In this document: positions 28,011 through 37,002 of the stretch, piece after piece | Layout of the letters: the number at the start of each line of letters is the position of its first letter | Numbering within the stretch: position 1 is the stretch's first letter | DNA from: Staphylococcus arlettae | Lineage (GTDB): Bacteria > Bacillota > Bacilli > Staphylococcales > Staphylococcaceae | DNA length: 60,272 bases | Assembly: GCF_002902345.1 (NCBI RefSeq) | Contig: NZ_PPQB01000005.1 | Coordinates: 501,313 to 561,584, forward strand | Direction: 5' to 3' | Made by a program: the position numbers and the translations under genes | Notes under the pieces: model-generated | What the model was told of the DNA's origin: nothing | What the model saw: only the letters and a program-made list of their open reading frames with translations | The model's database searches: none

Positions 28011-28196
28011 TTGAGTATATTTAAAGAAAATATGATAACGCTTATAGCTATCGTCGTTGCTATTATAATAGGTCTTGTTTTACAATATCAGTTGCAATTA
28101 CCTTTATTAGTATCAGCTATGTTAGCCATATTCATGGGTATATTTATTGGTTTCATTATTTTTGTTATCCGATCAATATTTAATAAGAAAAATTAG
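28011..28196 (+). CDS. Small two-helix membrane protein
   Basis: Unrecognised, 61 residues from the TTG at 28011: MSIFKENM, then two hydrophobic helices (ITLIAIVVAIIIGLVL and LLVSAMLAIFMGIFIGFIIF) and a basic tail RSIFNKKN. It resembles small DUF-type inner membrane proteins. GGAG lies 9 bases upstream of this TTG. An ATG at 27996 would add five residues but has the GGAG inside it. Divergent from nuc. Function unknown. Confidence 0.65.
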   Translation: MSIFKENMITLIAIVVAIIIGLVLQYQLQLPLLVSAMLAIFMGIFIGFIIFVIRSIFNKKN

Positions 28197-28365
28197 TAAC
28201 TTTAATTTGTAAGTAATGTTTTATCTTTATGTTTTATTATTTATATTTTGCACGCTTAAGATTTAAAGTGAATATACAGGGTATAACATAATATGTTAAT
28301 ATTTGCAGATTATCATATTCAAATATTAATTGTGTTATTTATGAAACTGAAGGGACAGAGAATAT

Positions 28366-28527
28366 ATGCAAATAATAAAATGCCTCAAAGAAGATCAACA
28401 TATACTTTATACGATTAAAACAACAGATGGCACTTTATTGCAACATCGATTACCTATTGATACACCCTCAGATAAGGTGATTAAAATTTTAACGATTGTT
28501 GAAGAATATAATGCTCATAAAATATAA
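28366..28527 (+). CDS. Small hypothetical protein (53 aa)
   Basis: A 53-codon ORF too short for common cut-offs. It starts MQIIKCLKEDQHILYTIKTT and continues with an acidic and Leu-rich part ending VEEYNAHKI. It has AAGGGA 10 bases upstream and a near-perfect terminator starting within its stop codon, so a real gene is likely. No family recognised. Confidence 0.6.
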   Translation: MQIIKCLKEDQHILYTIKTTDGTLLQHRLPIDTPSDKVIKILTIVEEYNAHKI

Positions 28528-28563
28528 AAACTCGCACCTATTCAATTTTGGGTGCGAGTTTTT
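28526..28563 (+). terminator. Terminator of the 53-residue gene
   Basis: A 13-base-pair stem (AAAAACTCGCACC) with a 12-base loop and T-run; begins in the stop codon. Confidence 0.9.
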
Positions 28564-28638
28564 ATAGTACTTTAGTTTACATAATTTTTTTATACTGAAC
28601 TTATGGTAATTTCATGTTGTTCTACAAAGTTTGAGCTT

Positions 28639-28836
28639 CTATGAGTTAACCGTTGTGACCAGTGTTAACATTGCAGTAAATTCGTCCTCTGTTGTAGGAT
28701 ATTTGTGTGATTCAAACTCTCTAATTGTCGTATTGAGTAACTGAAATTCAGCTTGCTCTTGTAAAACTTGATTAATTTTTTCTTCTAGTTGCTCAATAGT
28801 TTTAGCTGTTACTGTTTTTAATTTAACTTGTTGCAT
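28639..28836 (-). CDS. Small hypothetical protein (65 aa), Cse60-like in layout
   Basis: 65 residues from the ATG at 28836, which has GGGGTG 8 bases upstream; the longer reading from GTG 28845 overlaps that site. Starts MQQVKLKTVTAKTIEQLEEK and looks like a beta-strand followed by a helix and a second strand pair (AMLTLVTTV), similar in layout to the small Cse60 proteins of Bacillales. That link is weak; function unknown. Confidence 0.6.
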   Translation of the reverse strand: MQQVKLKTVTAKTIEQLEEKINQVLQEQAEFQLLNTTIREFESHKYPTTEDEFTAMLTLVTTVNS

Positions 28837-29012
28837 AACAAACACACCCCTATTTTTATAACAATTGTATACAATTGTTATTTTACCCTTTTATAAGAAG
28901 TGATGCAAAATAAAAAGAAGCAGTATTTTTGCTCTTAAAATTGACTACCTTTGTACTTATACATTACAATTATCTTATCACTGAGTTAAATGAGGTGATT
29001 ATTTTCTTCAAG

Positions 29013-29108
29013 ATGAAACAAACGCGTGCATTTATGTTCTATTTAGCAATTAGTTTTACTTTATTATTATTATATATAACACCATTTGTGCACGCCATAT
29101 TTAATTAA
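29013..29108 (+). CDS. Candidate 31-residue membrane peptide
   Basis: MKQTRAFMFYLAISFTLLLL is followed by YITPFVHAIFN: a basic start and one membrane helix, as in type I toxins or other small membrane peptides. GAGGTG lies 15 bases before the ATG, too far for an ordinary site, and no standard start sits at the ideal place, so translation is uncertain. A stem of 11 pairs plus seven T follows the stop at once, which supports a defined short transcript. Confidence 0.45.
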   Translation: MKQTRAFMFYLAISFTLLLLYITPFVHAIFN

Positions 29109-29138
29109 ACAACGCTAATTAGTGCTGTTTTTTTATTC
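29107..29138 (+). terminator. Terminator of the 31-residue ORF
   Basis: AACAACGCTAA pairs with TTAGTGCTGTT (one mismatch, one G-U) and is followed by TTTTTTT. Confidence 0.75.
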
Positions 29139-29463
29139 CTAATCACAACGCTTACTTAACTATTTTTAAACTCTAACACTACTACCTTTTTTCAATATAA
29201 CAGCAATAAAACTTCTTTATTTAAATCAAAATATATTAACTAACCTAATATATAAAAATCCCCCTTGCAGAGAAAGGGAGATTATGCAAAATTATTTAAT
29301 TCACAATTTACCTATATAACTAAAGGGAACTATGGATATTAAATATCCATAACTGCATCATAATGAATTTATTATAATAGGTAAACAGTATATACAACTA
29401 TAGTAAATATAGTAATTCTTAAAGTAAATTTGTGCATCATACAAGGTAGAAATATTTCAAAAA
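29109..29463. other. Intergenic gap before the GNAT gene
   Basis: 355 bases of AT-rich DNA. It holds the terminator above and a palindrome TATGGATATT/AAATATCCATA around 29331-29352. No ORF or recognisable site otherwise. Confidence 0.5.
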
Positions 29464-30027
29464 TCAAAGGTCTTCGTCATGCAAGTTTATATAATATATA
29501 TAATTATCAGTCCATTCCCCAAACTCATATATAAAACCTTTTCTGGTACATTCAAATTTAAATCCTAGTTTTTCTAATAATTTAAAAGACGGTTTATTAT
29601 CTAAATTAACATGCGCTTCAAGCCTATGAAACTCTAATTCTTTATTAGCAATTTCCAAAACTTTTAACATCGATTCATAAGCATAACCATTGTTCCAAAA
29701 CTGATTATGTATATAAAAGCCACATTCACCCCATTGAAAATTCTCACGTTCAATAGTAACTATGTCAATCATTCCCAAATGTTTCCCATCTTTATCGAAA
29801 ATAGAAAAAATATAAATCTCATCATTTTCAAATAATTTTTTATGCTTTCTCACCAAATTATTAAACCACTTTCTATTTCTATTGGATAAATCTATTTTTC
29901 CCTTATCATGTCTATATTTTGATGTTTTTCTTTCAGTAAAACCTAAAAGCCAAGAATCATAATCCGAAAAATCTAATGGTCTTATATTCAAACGATCAGT
30001 ACTAAAATTATAATTTTTAAAATCCAA
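29464..30027 (-). CDS. GNAT family N-acetyltransferase (RimJ/RimL type)
   Basis: A 187-residue acetyl-CoA-dependent transferase. It begins with the usual TDRLNIRPLDFSDYDSWL, has the substrate strand GMIDIVTI, the CoA-site region FYIHNQFWNNGYAYESMLK (a Q/RxxGxG-like turn with NNGYA) and HRLEAHVNLDNKPSFKLLEKLGF. The acceptor is unknown: ribosomal N-termini, antibiotics or peptides are possible. The start is TTG with GGAGGGG 5 bases upstream. Its location beside a broken secreted-protein gene raises the idea of a self-protection enzyme, but this is speculative. Confidence 0.85.
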   Translation of the reverse strand: MDFKNYNFSTDRLNIRPLDFSDYDSWLLGFTERKTSKYRHDKGKIDLSNRNRKWFNNLVRKHKKLFENDEIYIFSIFDKDGKHLGMIDIVTIERENFQWGECGFYIHNQFWNNGYAYESMLKVLEIANKELEFHRLEAHVNLDNKPSFKLLEKLGFKFECTRKGFIYEFGEWTDNYIYYINLHDEDL

Positions 30028-30262
30028 TAAATCCCCTCCATTTTTAATTGCAGCTCAGTATTACTATATTACAATTACTTTTTGATATTGAACTTCAGAA
30101 TAAATTCCATACTTAAAAAACTTAAGGCTATATTTTTCAAAAACTAAATTTTACTATTATCACCTTTTTGATGACATATTACACCACTGACATATATTAT
30201 TCTCTCTTAATTGATATACTAAGTAAACAAATAACCTTAATATTTAGGAGGTACTACTTAAC

Positions 30263-30850
30263 ATGAATAAAACTTATAAATTATATTTTTTGCTTACTTT
30301 ATTACTAGGGCTAACTATAATTTTGAATGCAAAAGCATATGCTTCAAATGAAAATGTTTCATTACTTAATAAAACAGACATCCAAAATGTCACTATGTAA
30401 GAAGCTAAAAAAATAGGGGATATTACATATGAAGATAATGAAGTGTTAGTTATTTCGTTTAATAATAATGAAGAAATAGCAAATTTAATTTCTAAATCCG
30501 ATAATACAGTTACACAAGGATCCGATAATTTTTATCAATCACGTACTACTGTAAATGGTCCTGCTGGCGTTGCTAAAATAAACGCTGGTAATAATGGACG
30601 TAGTTTATATTGGATGGTGCGACCACGAACGGCATTTCCATATTTATTTTCTGGTAAAGTAAATATTAAATATTATTCTGGTAAAAAAAGAGTAGTTAAC
30701 GCAATAGGAACGGGCGCTATTGGTTCATCCACTAGTGGTGTCGTATATATGAAAAGAAATAAAGGTGGCTATGCAAAATTATCAGGCACTGCCAAAGCAC
30801 TTAATGGAAGATCATATCGTGTATTACCTTCTGTAGGAACATCATTCTAA
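30263..30850 (+). pseudogene. Secreted protein gene interrupted by one stop codon
   Basis: From the ATG at 30263 (strong TAGGAGG site) the frame encodes a signal peptide (KLYFLLTLLLGLTIILNAKA, likely cut after AYA) and 45 residues, then TAA at 30398-30400. The same frame continues for 149 codons to 30850, so the intact protein would be 195 residues. The C-terminal part is basic and Gly/Ser/Tyr-rich, for example YYSGKKRVVNAIGTGAIGSS and SGVVYMKRNKGGYAK. I do not recognise a family; size, export and composition would fit a secreted peptide or bacteriocin-like protein. No good restart follows the stop. It may also be a sequencing error. Confidence 0.65.
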
Positions 30851-30863
30851 ATTATTTCGATGT

Positions 30864-30906
30864 GGCTATGCACCAGCAGCTTATTTTGAGGTGCATAGCC
30901 TTTTAT
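30864..30906 (+). terminator. Terminator after the secreted-protein pseudogene
   Basis: GGCTATGCACC pairs with GGTGCATAGCC, then TTTTATTT. Confidence 0.88.
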
Positions 30907-31223
30907 TTACTCAAATAGTTCTTTGAAATGTTGCTCTAACTTATTAAATTCTACAGTAGAGATTATCAATAAAATATTATCGATATTATCCGAATTTAAA
31001 ACATAATTTGTCTGCTGTCTAAACTTAACTCCTACAGTACCAAAAAGATTCATTATTATTTCTAAAGTTATAACTGTTTTTTAGAAAAACCTGAGATATT
31101 TCTATTCAAAACTTCATATATTATGTTTCCTTCTTCTATTTGAAAATTAACCTTATGTTCAAATTTTATATTACATTCATCCATATATGACTTTATAATG
31201 CTATTTATTAAGTTATTCTGCAT
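30907..31223 (-). pseudogene. Frame-disrupted hypothetical gene
   Basis: On the minus strand MQNNLINSIIKSYMDECNIK runs 51 codons from 31223 to a stop at 31068-31070. The sequence continues, one base out of frame, for about 58 codons to a stop at 30907 (TVITLEIIMNLFGTVGVKF and so on, ending EQHFKELFE). The frames join at an A6 tract (31077-31082, T on the plus strand): one extra A restores a protein of about 107 residues. It overlaps the end of a short frame (LTQESEDLYAE) upstream. Unknown family. Alternatives: a phase-variable gene, -1 frameshifting, or sequencing error. Confidence 0.5.
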
Positions 31224-31651
31224 ATAGATCTTCGCTTTCTTGTGTTAATTGAATGCTCATCTCAAATTTATTTTACTTACTTTAACTCCAATATATAAAA
31301 ATAGATTTATTATAGGAAACTTAATAAGTGGATTAAATTTGAAACTTCCATACACTTAATATATTTGCTTTAATATGCACAGTAAATAAGCAAGCTAAAT
31401 TGATAATAATAAACTTTCATTTAGTAAAATTTGTGCTACTGTTCATATATTTAATATCTATTTGAACAATAACAGCTAAAGTTGATTTTCAAAAATTCAT
31501 ACAAGAAAAAGAGATTTTTTAAAAAGTTTGCACCCAATTTGCACCCAAATGACTCTTAAAAAATAATTGGGGCAAAAAAACAACCCGAAATCATTCTTAA
31601 AGAATGACTCGGGTTGCTTTTGTATCAAGTGTTTCCCCTCTTGATTAGCAC
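31224..31651. other. Intergenic gap downstream of glnA
   Basis: 428 bases. It contains a short frame ending at 31213 (MSIQLTQESEDLYAE), AT-rich DNA, two GCACCCAA repeats around 31530-31548 and the glnA terminator. Apart from these I see no gene. Context is that of decayed accessory DNA. Confidence 0.45.
31574..31616 (-). terminator. Terminator of glnA
   Basis: CAACCCG and TCATTCTT pair with AAGAATGA and CGGGTTG; on the minus strand a T7 follows. Confidence 0.88.
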
Positions 31652-32992
31652 CTAGTATTGTTTCATGTATTGTTCTCTTTCCCATTCTGATACTTGAGAT
31701 CTGTAATAATCCCATTCAATGGATTTTGAGTTAATAAATTGATTATAGATATGATTACCCATTGCTTTTTTAATTGTTGGGTTTTCACGCATTGCTTTAA
31801 TTGCTGTATATAAAGTTGATGGTAGATCTTGGATACCAACCGCTTCACGTTCTTCACGGTTCATTTCATAAATATTTTGATTAACTGGTTCAGGAACTTC
31901 TAATTTATTTTTAATGCCATCTAAACCTGCTTCAAGTATAGCAGCTAATGCCATATATGGATTTGCAGCAGGGTCTACTGAACGAATCTCAACACGTGTA
32001 GACAATCCACGTGAAGATGGTACACGGATTAATGGTGAACGGTTTTTACCACTCCAAGCGATGTAACATGGTGCTTCATAACCAGGAACTAATCGTTTGT
32101 ATGAATTCACTAATGGGTTACATACTGCTGTAAAACCACGAGCATTTTTCAAGTTACCTGCAATAAAATGATATGCATCTTTAGTCAATTGCATGTCACT
32201 TTCAGGATCGAAGAATGCATTTTCTTTACCTTTAAATAATGATACGTTAAAGTGCATTCCACTACCGTTAACACCAAATAAAGGTTTTGGCATAAATGTA
32301 GCATGTAAATTATGTTGACGTGCAATTGTTTTAACAACTAATTTAAATGTTTGGATATTGTCACATGCAGTAACTGCATCAGCGTATTTGAAATCAATTT
32401 CATGTTGTCCAGGCGCTACTTCATGGTGACTTGCTTCAATATCAAAGCCCATATCTTCAAGTTCTAATACGATGTCACGACGACAGTTTTCACCTAAATC
32501 TGTAGGTGCTAAATCGAAATATCCACCATTGTCATTTAATTCTAATGTTGGTTCGCCTTTTTCATCTAATTTAAATAAGAAGAATTCTGGTTCTGGCCCT
32601 AAATTCAAATCAGTAAAGCCTAAATCTTTCATTTCGTTTAATACGCGTTTCAAGTTTGCACGTGGATCCCCTTCGAATGGTGTACCATCTGTTTTATAAA
32701 TATCACAAATTAAACGTGCAACTTTTCCTTGTCCTGCTGTCCATGGGAAAATTACCCAAGTATCTAAATCAGGATGTAAGTACATATCTGATTCCTCAAT
32801 ACGAACGAATCCTTCAATTGATGAACCATCAAACATCATTTGGTTATCTAAAACTTTTTCTAATTGACTTACAGGTACTTCAACATTTTTAATTGTTCCA
32901 AGAATATCTGTGAATTGTAATCTTAAGTATCTAACATTTTCTTCTTTTGCAAACTTATGAATGTCTTCCTTTGTAAATGTACGTTTTGGCAT
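31652..32992 (-). CDS. glnA: Glutamine synthetase, type I
   Basis: ATP-dependent synthesis of glutamine from glutamate and ammonia; in Firmicutes it also binds GlnR when feedback-inhibited. The 446 residues (start 32992, GGAGG 10 bases upstream) carry the N-terminal DGSSIEGF, metal-binding GPEPEFFLF, the ATP region NGSGMHFN, the tail of the active site [10 protein letters not shown], and [21 protein letters not shown]. An extra 16-codon reading at the front belongs to the end of glnR in another frame. It is second in the glnRA operon, 19 bases after glnR. Confidence 0.98.
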   Translation of the reverse strand: MPKRTFTKEDIHKFAKEENVRYLRLQFTDILGTIKNVEVPVSQLEKVLDNQMMFDGSSIEGFVRIEESDMYLHPDLDTWVIFPWTAGQGKVARLICDIYKTDGTPFEGDPRANLKRVLNEMKDLGFTDLNLGPEPEFFLFKLDEKGEPTLELNDNGGYFDLAPTDLGENCRRDIVLELEDMGFDIEASHHEVAPGQHEIDFKYADAVTACDNIQTFKLVVKTIARQHNLHATFMPKPLFGVNGSGMHFNVSLFKGKENAFFDPESDMQLTKDAYHFIAGNLKNARGFTAVCNPLVNSYKRLVPGYEAPCYIAWSGKNRSPLIRVPSSRGLSTRVEIRSVDPAANPYMALAAILEAGLDGIKNKLEVPEPVNQNIYEMNREEREAVGIQDLPSTLYTAIKAMRENPTIKKAMGNHIYNQFINSKSIEWDYYRSQVSEWEREQYMKQY

Positions 32993-33011
32993 CGTAAAAT
33001 CCTCCAGTGTT

Positions 33012-33380
33012 TTATTTGATAAAGCGTGATAAATCTCCACGATTAATCGGAATCGTTTCTCGTTGTGGTTTCTGGGTAGTATCTACAATCATTTGTTTTC
33101 GAATTTCTTGTTCATCCTGTGATAAATGATTTTGGTCATCATTAAAAATTTGTTTAATTCCTTTGATGTTGAAACCTTTTTCAATTAAGTTTTTAATTTC
33201 TAATAATTGTTCCAGATCATTTAATGAAAATAATCTTTTATTTCCATCAGTTCTAGTCGGTTTTATAAGTTCATGTGTTTCGTAATAGCGAATTTGTCTT
33301 GGAGACAACTCACTTAACTTACTTACTACACTCATAGAGAAGACAGCCATATTACGTCTCAATGCATCATTTGACTTCAT
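33012..33380 (-). CDS. glnR: Nitrogen regulator GlnR
   Basis: A 122-residue MerR-family repressor of nitrogen genes. Winged-helix segment [36 protein letters not shown] is seen at about residues 16-50 (shown here only as its motif PRQIRYYE), followed by a helix [19 protein letters not shown] and a C-terminal tail that senses glutamine synthetase. GAGGTGAGGG lies before the ATG. It is autoregulated by the GlnR box upstream and cotranscribed with glnA. Confidence 0.97.
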   Translation of the reverse strand: MKSNDALRRNMAVFSMSVVSKLSELSPRQIRYYETHELIKPTRTDGNKRLFSLNDLEQLLEIKNLIEKGFNIKGIKQIFNDDQNHLSQDEQEIRKQMIVDTTQKPQRETIPINRGDLSRFIK

Positions 33381-33410
33381 TCCCTCACCTCTATTTTTGA
33401 ACTTATTAAT

Positions 33411-33439
33411 AATTTAGCATAGACTAACTCGTATTTCAA
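33411..33439 (-). promoter_or_regulatory. glnRA promoter
   Basis: Minus-strand -35 TTGAAA (33434-33439), 17 bases, -10 TAAATT (33411-33416). Confidence 0.65.
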
Positions 33440-33444
33440 AAATA

Positions 33445-33461
33445 TGTTAGGTTTTCTGACA
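33445..33461 (-). promoter_or_regulatory. GlnR operator
   Basis: TGTTAGGTTTTCTGACA is a perfect match to TGTNA-N7-TNACA, the GlnR/TnrA site, 5 bases upstream of the -35. Confidence 0.88.
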
Positions 33462-33553
33462 TAAAATTTAAATCCTATGATACCAAGCCTTGAGAGCTAT
33501 AAACGCACTAAAATTTTCAGATTATTCAAAAATATAGCTAATTTTATAAAAAA

Positions 33554-33601
33554 AGTTTGTTTAATTTTTCCTTCTTAACGAAGAAAAAAACTAAACAAAC
33601 T
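33554..33601 (-). terminator. Terminator of ynbB
   Basis: AGTTTGTTTA pairs with TAAACAAACT, with inner TTCTT/AAGAA pairs. T-rich flank on the minus strand. Confidence 0.75.
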
Positions 33602-33617
33602 AAATTATTACTTAATA

Positions 33618-34856
33618 TCACAATAAGTTGTCTTGTTGTAATTGTTCTACTGCTCGTGTTACTGCTAATTTAACATGTTCATAAGTCAAGCCACCTTGTA
33701 TATATGCTTCATATGGTGGACGTATTGGACCATCTGCTGATAGCTCAATAGAAGATCCCTGTACAAACGTACCAGCAGCCATAATCACATCATCTTCGTA
33801 ACCAGGCATATAAGCCGGCTCTGGACTGAAATGAGCATTAATAGGTGAGGCATGTTGGATGCTTTGGCAAAAACGAATCATTTGCGCTTTATCTTTAAAG
33901 GATACTGTCTGTATTAAATCAGTACGATGTTCATCGAATGCTGGCGAAGTCTGCATATTAACTTTTGCCAATAATAAACTTGTAAATAACGCACCTTTTA
34001 AACTTTGACTGACTACGTGAGGTGCTAAAAAGAATCCTTGATACATTTCATGTAAACTATTCAATGATGCTCCAGCTTCTTTACCGATACCAGGCGCTGT
34101 TAAACGATAACCGCATCGTTGAATTAAATCAGAGCGACCCGCAATATATCCGCCAATTTTAGCTAGACCTCCACCGGGATTTTTAATTAACGAGCCTGCA
34201 ATGATATCAGCACCACATTCAATAGGTTCTCTCTCTTCTACAAATTCACCATAACAATTATCGACAAATACAATAATTTCAGGATAATGCTTTTTAATTT
34301 CAGAAATAGCCTGTTCGATTTGCGCTAAATTTATCGATGGTCGTTGGTCATAACCTCGCGAGCGTTGTATAGCTATTACTTTTGTTGCAGGTGTTACGGC
34401 TGTCAGTACTTTCTCAATATCTATTGCACCATCTGTTAATGGTACTTCATTATAGGTTACTCCATGTTCCTTTAAACTTTCGATACCATTACCATTCACT
34501 CCAATAACTTCGAGCAATGTATCGTATGGTGCACCTGTAATATACATCAATTCATCACCATGCTTTAAAGTACTCTGCAATGCAAGAGTGATGGCATGTG
34601 TACCGGAAATTATTTGCGGTCGAACGAGTGCTTCCTCTGCTTGAAACACTTGTGCATAAATCTCTTCTAAATGGTCACGACCAAAATCATCATATCCATA
34701 TCCAGTAGTTCCTTGTAAATCACTTTCAGAAACTTTCACTGCATGAAAAGCATCTAACACCTTTGCTTGATTAATATAAGCAGTGTCATCAATTGATTTA
34801 AAATAAGGCGTTAATGTACTTTCGACTTCTTCTATCAGTTGCGTAATATATTCCAT
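33618..34856 (-). CDS. ynbB: Aluminium-resistance family PLP protein (YnbB-like)
   Basis: A 412-residue pyridoxal-phosphate enzyme related to Cys/Met metabolism lyases (PF06838). Motifs: YGYDDFGRDHLEEIYAQVF, HAITLALQSTLKHGDE, IVFVDNCYGEFVEEREP, and SLIKNPGGGL with the PLP lysine near residue 235. Its reaction is not established; the name comes from an early resistance phenotype. It starts 18 bases after hflX, as in Bacillus, with a modest AAGAAG site. Confidence 0.92.
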   Translation of the reverse strand: MEYITQLIEEVESTLTPYFKSIDDTAYINQAKVLDAFHAVKVSESDLQGTTGYGYDDFGRDHLEEIYAQVFQAEEALVRPQIISGTHAITLALQSTLKHGDELMYITGAPYDTLLEVIGVNGNGIESLKEHGVTYNEVPLTDGAIDIEKVLTAVTPATKVIAIQRSRGYDQRPSINLAQIEQAISEIKKHYPEIIVFVDNCYGEFVEEREPIECGADIIAGSLIKNPGGGLAKIGGYIAGRSDLIQRCGYRLTAPGIGKEAGASLNSLHEMYQGFFLAPHVVSQSLKGALFTSLLLAKVNMQTSPAFDEHRTDLIQTVSFKDKAQMIRFCQSIQHASPINAHFSPEPAYMPGYEDDVIMAAGTFVQGSSIELSADGPIRPPYEAYIQGGLTYEHVKLAVTRAVEQLQQDNLL

Positions 34857-34874
34857 TTTTCATAACTTCTTTCT

Positions 34875-36110
34875 CTATTCTTTTCTATAACCTTGAACTT
34901 TATATACTTCTTCAGTTTCATCAAATGTTAATTCAGTAACCAATGTATGCTGTTTCAAATAATATAAATGATCTGCATCTGCACTATTTACTGTTTCTTC
35001 GTAATACGACAATATTTTTTTAATTTGCTGTTGTAACAATGATTTTACCTTTTCAATATCGTCTTGTTGCTTGCTAGATACAAAGACATTAGGATGACTA
35101 GACGTTGGTATTTCACCACTATGCAAATCTTTCTTATTAAAAAGAATCGCTTGCGGAATTTGACCCATGTCTAAATCTCCAATGATACGATTAACGGTAT
35201 CATATTGCGTTTTATATTCAGGATGACTACTGTCTACAACATGTAGTAATAAATCAGCATCTTTCGCTTCTTCTAACGTTGATTTAAAGGCAGCAATTAA
35301 AGTCGTAGGCAGTTTTTGTATAAAGCCTACAGTATCAGAAATAATCAAATTAAATCCGTTATTAATTTGTAACTGGCGTGTTTTAGGATCTAACGTAGCA
35401 AATAATAAATCTTGTTCATAAGTCTCTTCATTTACTAGCGCATTAAACCACGATGATTTTCCTGCATTTGTATAACCAATTAAAGCGACTTGGAATACAT
35501 TGTTTTTTCCCCTTTGCTGACGATAACGCTCTCGATGCTCTACTACAGTGGATAGTTGATGTTTGATCTCATTCATACGTGTACGAATGTGACGGCGATC
35601 CATTTCTAATTTTGTTTCACCTGGACCACGTGTACCAATGCCTCCACCTAATCTAGATAAACTACGACCATGTCCTTGTAGTCTTGGTAGTAAATAATCA
35701 AGTTGCGCAAATTCAACTTGTAATTTACCTTCTTTACTGCGAGCACGTAACGCAAAGATTTCTAAAATCAATTGAGTTCTATCAATTACTTTAACGTTCA
35801 GTTGACCATTTAAAGATTTAGATTGAGCCGTAGTTAATTCATCATTTGTGACTACTACATCTATTTCAAAATGCTCAACATAATTTTTTATTTCTTCCAA
35901 TTTACCTTTTCCAACATAATATTTATTATCAAAGTGATTACGGTTTTGAGTAAATTGACTTTTCACATCTAATTTACAAGTCGTTGATAAAGACTCTAAT
36001 TCTTCCATTGTAGAAGTGAAATCAAAATGTAGTTCATCATCAGCATGTACGCCAACTAATACCGCCGTTTCTAATTGTTTCTTCGTCGTATAGCTTTTAG
36101 CTTGGCTCAT
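34875..36110 (-). CDS. hflX: GTPase HflX
   Basis: Ribosome-splitting and stress-linked GTPase, 411 residues. It has an N-terminal HflX domain, the glycine-rich RLGGGIGTRGPGETKLEMDRR segment (key residues GGGIGTRGPGE), then a G domain: GYTNAGKSS, DTVGFIQKLP, NKKD. GAGGTGG precedes the ATG. Transcribed with ynbB; divergent from bsaA. Confidence 0.97.
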   Translation of the reverse strand: MSQAKSYTTKKQLETAVLVGVHADDELHFDFTSTMEELESLSTTCKLDVKSQFTQNRNHFDNKYYVGKGKLEEIKNYVEHFEIDVVVTNDELTTAQSKSLNGQLNVKVIDRTQLILEIFALRARSKEGKLQVEFAQLDYLLPRLQGHGRSLSRLGGGIGTRGPGETKLEMDRRHIRTRMNEIKHQLSTVVEHRERYRQQRGKNNVFQVALIGYTNAGKSSWFNALVNEETYEQDLLFATLDPKTRQLQINNGFNLIISDTVGFIQKLPTTLIAAFKSTLEEAKDADLLLHVVDSSHPEYKTQYDTVNRIIGDLDMGQIPQAILFNKKDLHSGEIPTSSHPNVFVSSKQQDDIEKVKSLLQQQIKKILSYYEETVNSADADHLYYLKQHTLVTELTFDETEEVYKVQGYRKE

Positions 36111-36219
36111 AACATGCCACCTCTCTTTAAAGTTTTCTAAGCTATTTTACCATAGTGTATATCTAAAGACTACAGTAGTAAAGTATGTTAAGTTAGTAAT
36201 ATAAAGAGGTGAAAGCATA

Positions 36220-36693
36220 ATGAACATTTATGATATAAACGTACAAATGCCTGATGGTAGCAGTTACACTTTGGATAAATATAAAGGCCAAGTTATGTTA
36301 ATTGTTAATACAGCAAGTGAATGTGGCTTCACTCCACAATTCGAAGATTTACAAGCACTATATGAAGAATATAAGGATCAAGGCTTCGTAATACTTGGTT
36401 TCCCTTGTAATCAATTCGGCGGGCAAGAACCTGGAACTGGTGAAGAAGCTACACAAAACTGCAAGATTAATTACGGAGTAACTTTCCCTATTCATGAAAA
36501 AATTGATGTCAAAGGGGAAAATCAACATCCATTGTATAAATTTTTAACGGAAGCACAAAATGGCTTTTTTAACGAAAAAATCAAATGGAACTTTACTAAA
36601 TTTTTAGTTGATCGTGAAGGAAATGTAATCAATCGTTTTTCTCCACAGAAAAAACCAAATCAATTTAAGCAAGATATCGAAACATTACTATAA
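36220..36693 (+). CDS. bsaA: Glutathione-peroxidase-family protein (BsaA)
   Basis: A 157-residue thioredoxin-fold peroxidase. The peroxidatic residue is Cys35 in [11 protein letters not shown] (Cys in place of selenocysteine), followed by [13 protein letters not shown] and [12 protein letters not shown]. In glutathione-poor staphylococci it likely uses thioredoxin or bacillithiol-linked reductants; that is inference. GAGGTGAAAG lies before the ATG. It is a single gene ending in a large shared hairpin. Confidence 0.95.
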   Translation: MNIYDINVQMPDGSSYTLDKYKGQVMLIVNTASECGFTPQFEDLQALYEEYKDQGFVILGFPCNQFGGQEPGTGEEATQNCKINYGVTFPIHEKIDVKGENQHPLYKFLTEAQNGFFNEKIKWNFTKFLVDREGNVINRFSPQKKPNQFKQDIETLL

Positions 36694-36697
36694 AAAT

Positions 36698-36770
36698 AAG
36701 GTTGCAATATAACTGAACCCCTTCGTCTCGACTTTAGTCGTAAAAAGTGTCTTAGTTATATTGCAACCTT
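36698..36770. terminator. Bidirectional terminator between bsaA and hfq
   Basis: A perfect 17-base-pair stem (AAGGTTGCAATATAACT) encloses a second hairpin CGACT/AGTCG. It lies 4 bases after the bsaA stop and 21 bases after that of hfq. Confidence 0.9.
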
Positions 36771-36791
36771 TTATAATTTTAATGTTTTATA

Positions 36792-37001
36792 TTATTCCCC
36801 ATCATCGATTGTAAACGTGCTGATGGCATGTTTATAAATGAGATGCTGCTTGTTTTGGGAAAATAAAGTCACACTACTTTCATCAAAGTTTTCAATTTGA
36901 CCTTTCATTTGAAAACCATTAACTAGAAAAACAATAATATCTGTCTTTTCAGTTTTAAATTGATTTAGTAATTGATCTTGGTTGTTTTCCTTTGCATGCA
37001 T
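36792..37001 (-). CDS. hfq: RNA chaperone Hfq
   Basis: A 69-residue Sm-like hexamer-forming protein. Sm1 is seen as IVFLVNGFQMKGQIENFDE and Sm2 as KQHLIYKHAISTFTI. The C-terminus is short (DDGE), shorter than the 77 residues of S. aureus. Its role in staphylococci is weaker than in enterobacteria. AAAGGAGAAGG precedes the ATG, one base after the miaA stop, so the two are coupled. Confidence 0.96.
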   Translation of the reverse strand: MHAKENNQDQLLNQFKTEKTDIIVFLVNGFQMKGQIENFDESSVTLFSQNKQHLIYKHAISTFTIDDGE

Positions 37002-37002
37002 A

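Noticed and set aside
31077..31083. Classical A-AAA-AAC slippery heptamer at the frame break
   Set aside because: The heptamer is present, but zero-frame codons are AAA AAA CAG, so it is not in the X-XXY-YYZ phase; only simple single-tRNA slippage remains possible.
31497..31715. 72-codon minus-strand frame whose end (WVQIGCKLF) and GCACCCAA repeats recall the end of phage integrases or an att site
   Set aside because: The frame overlaps the glnA terminator and the 3-prime end of glnA; no integrase motif and no paired att site in the window.
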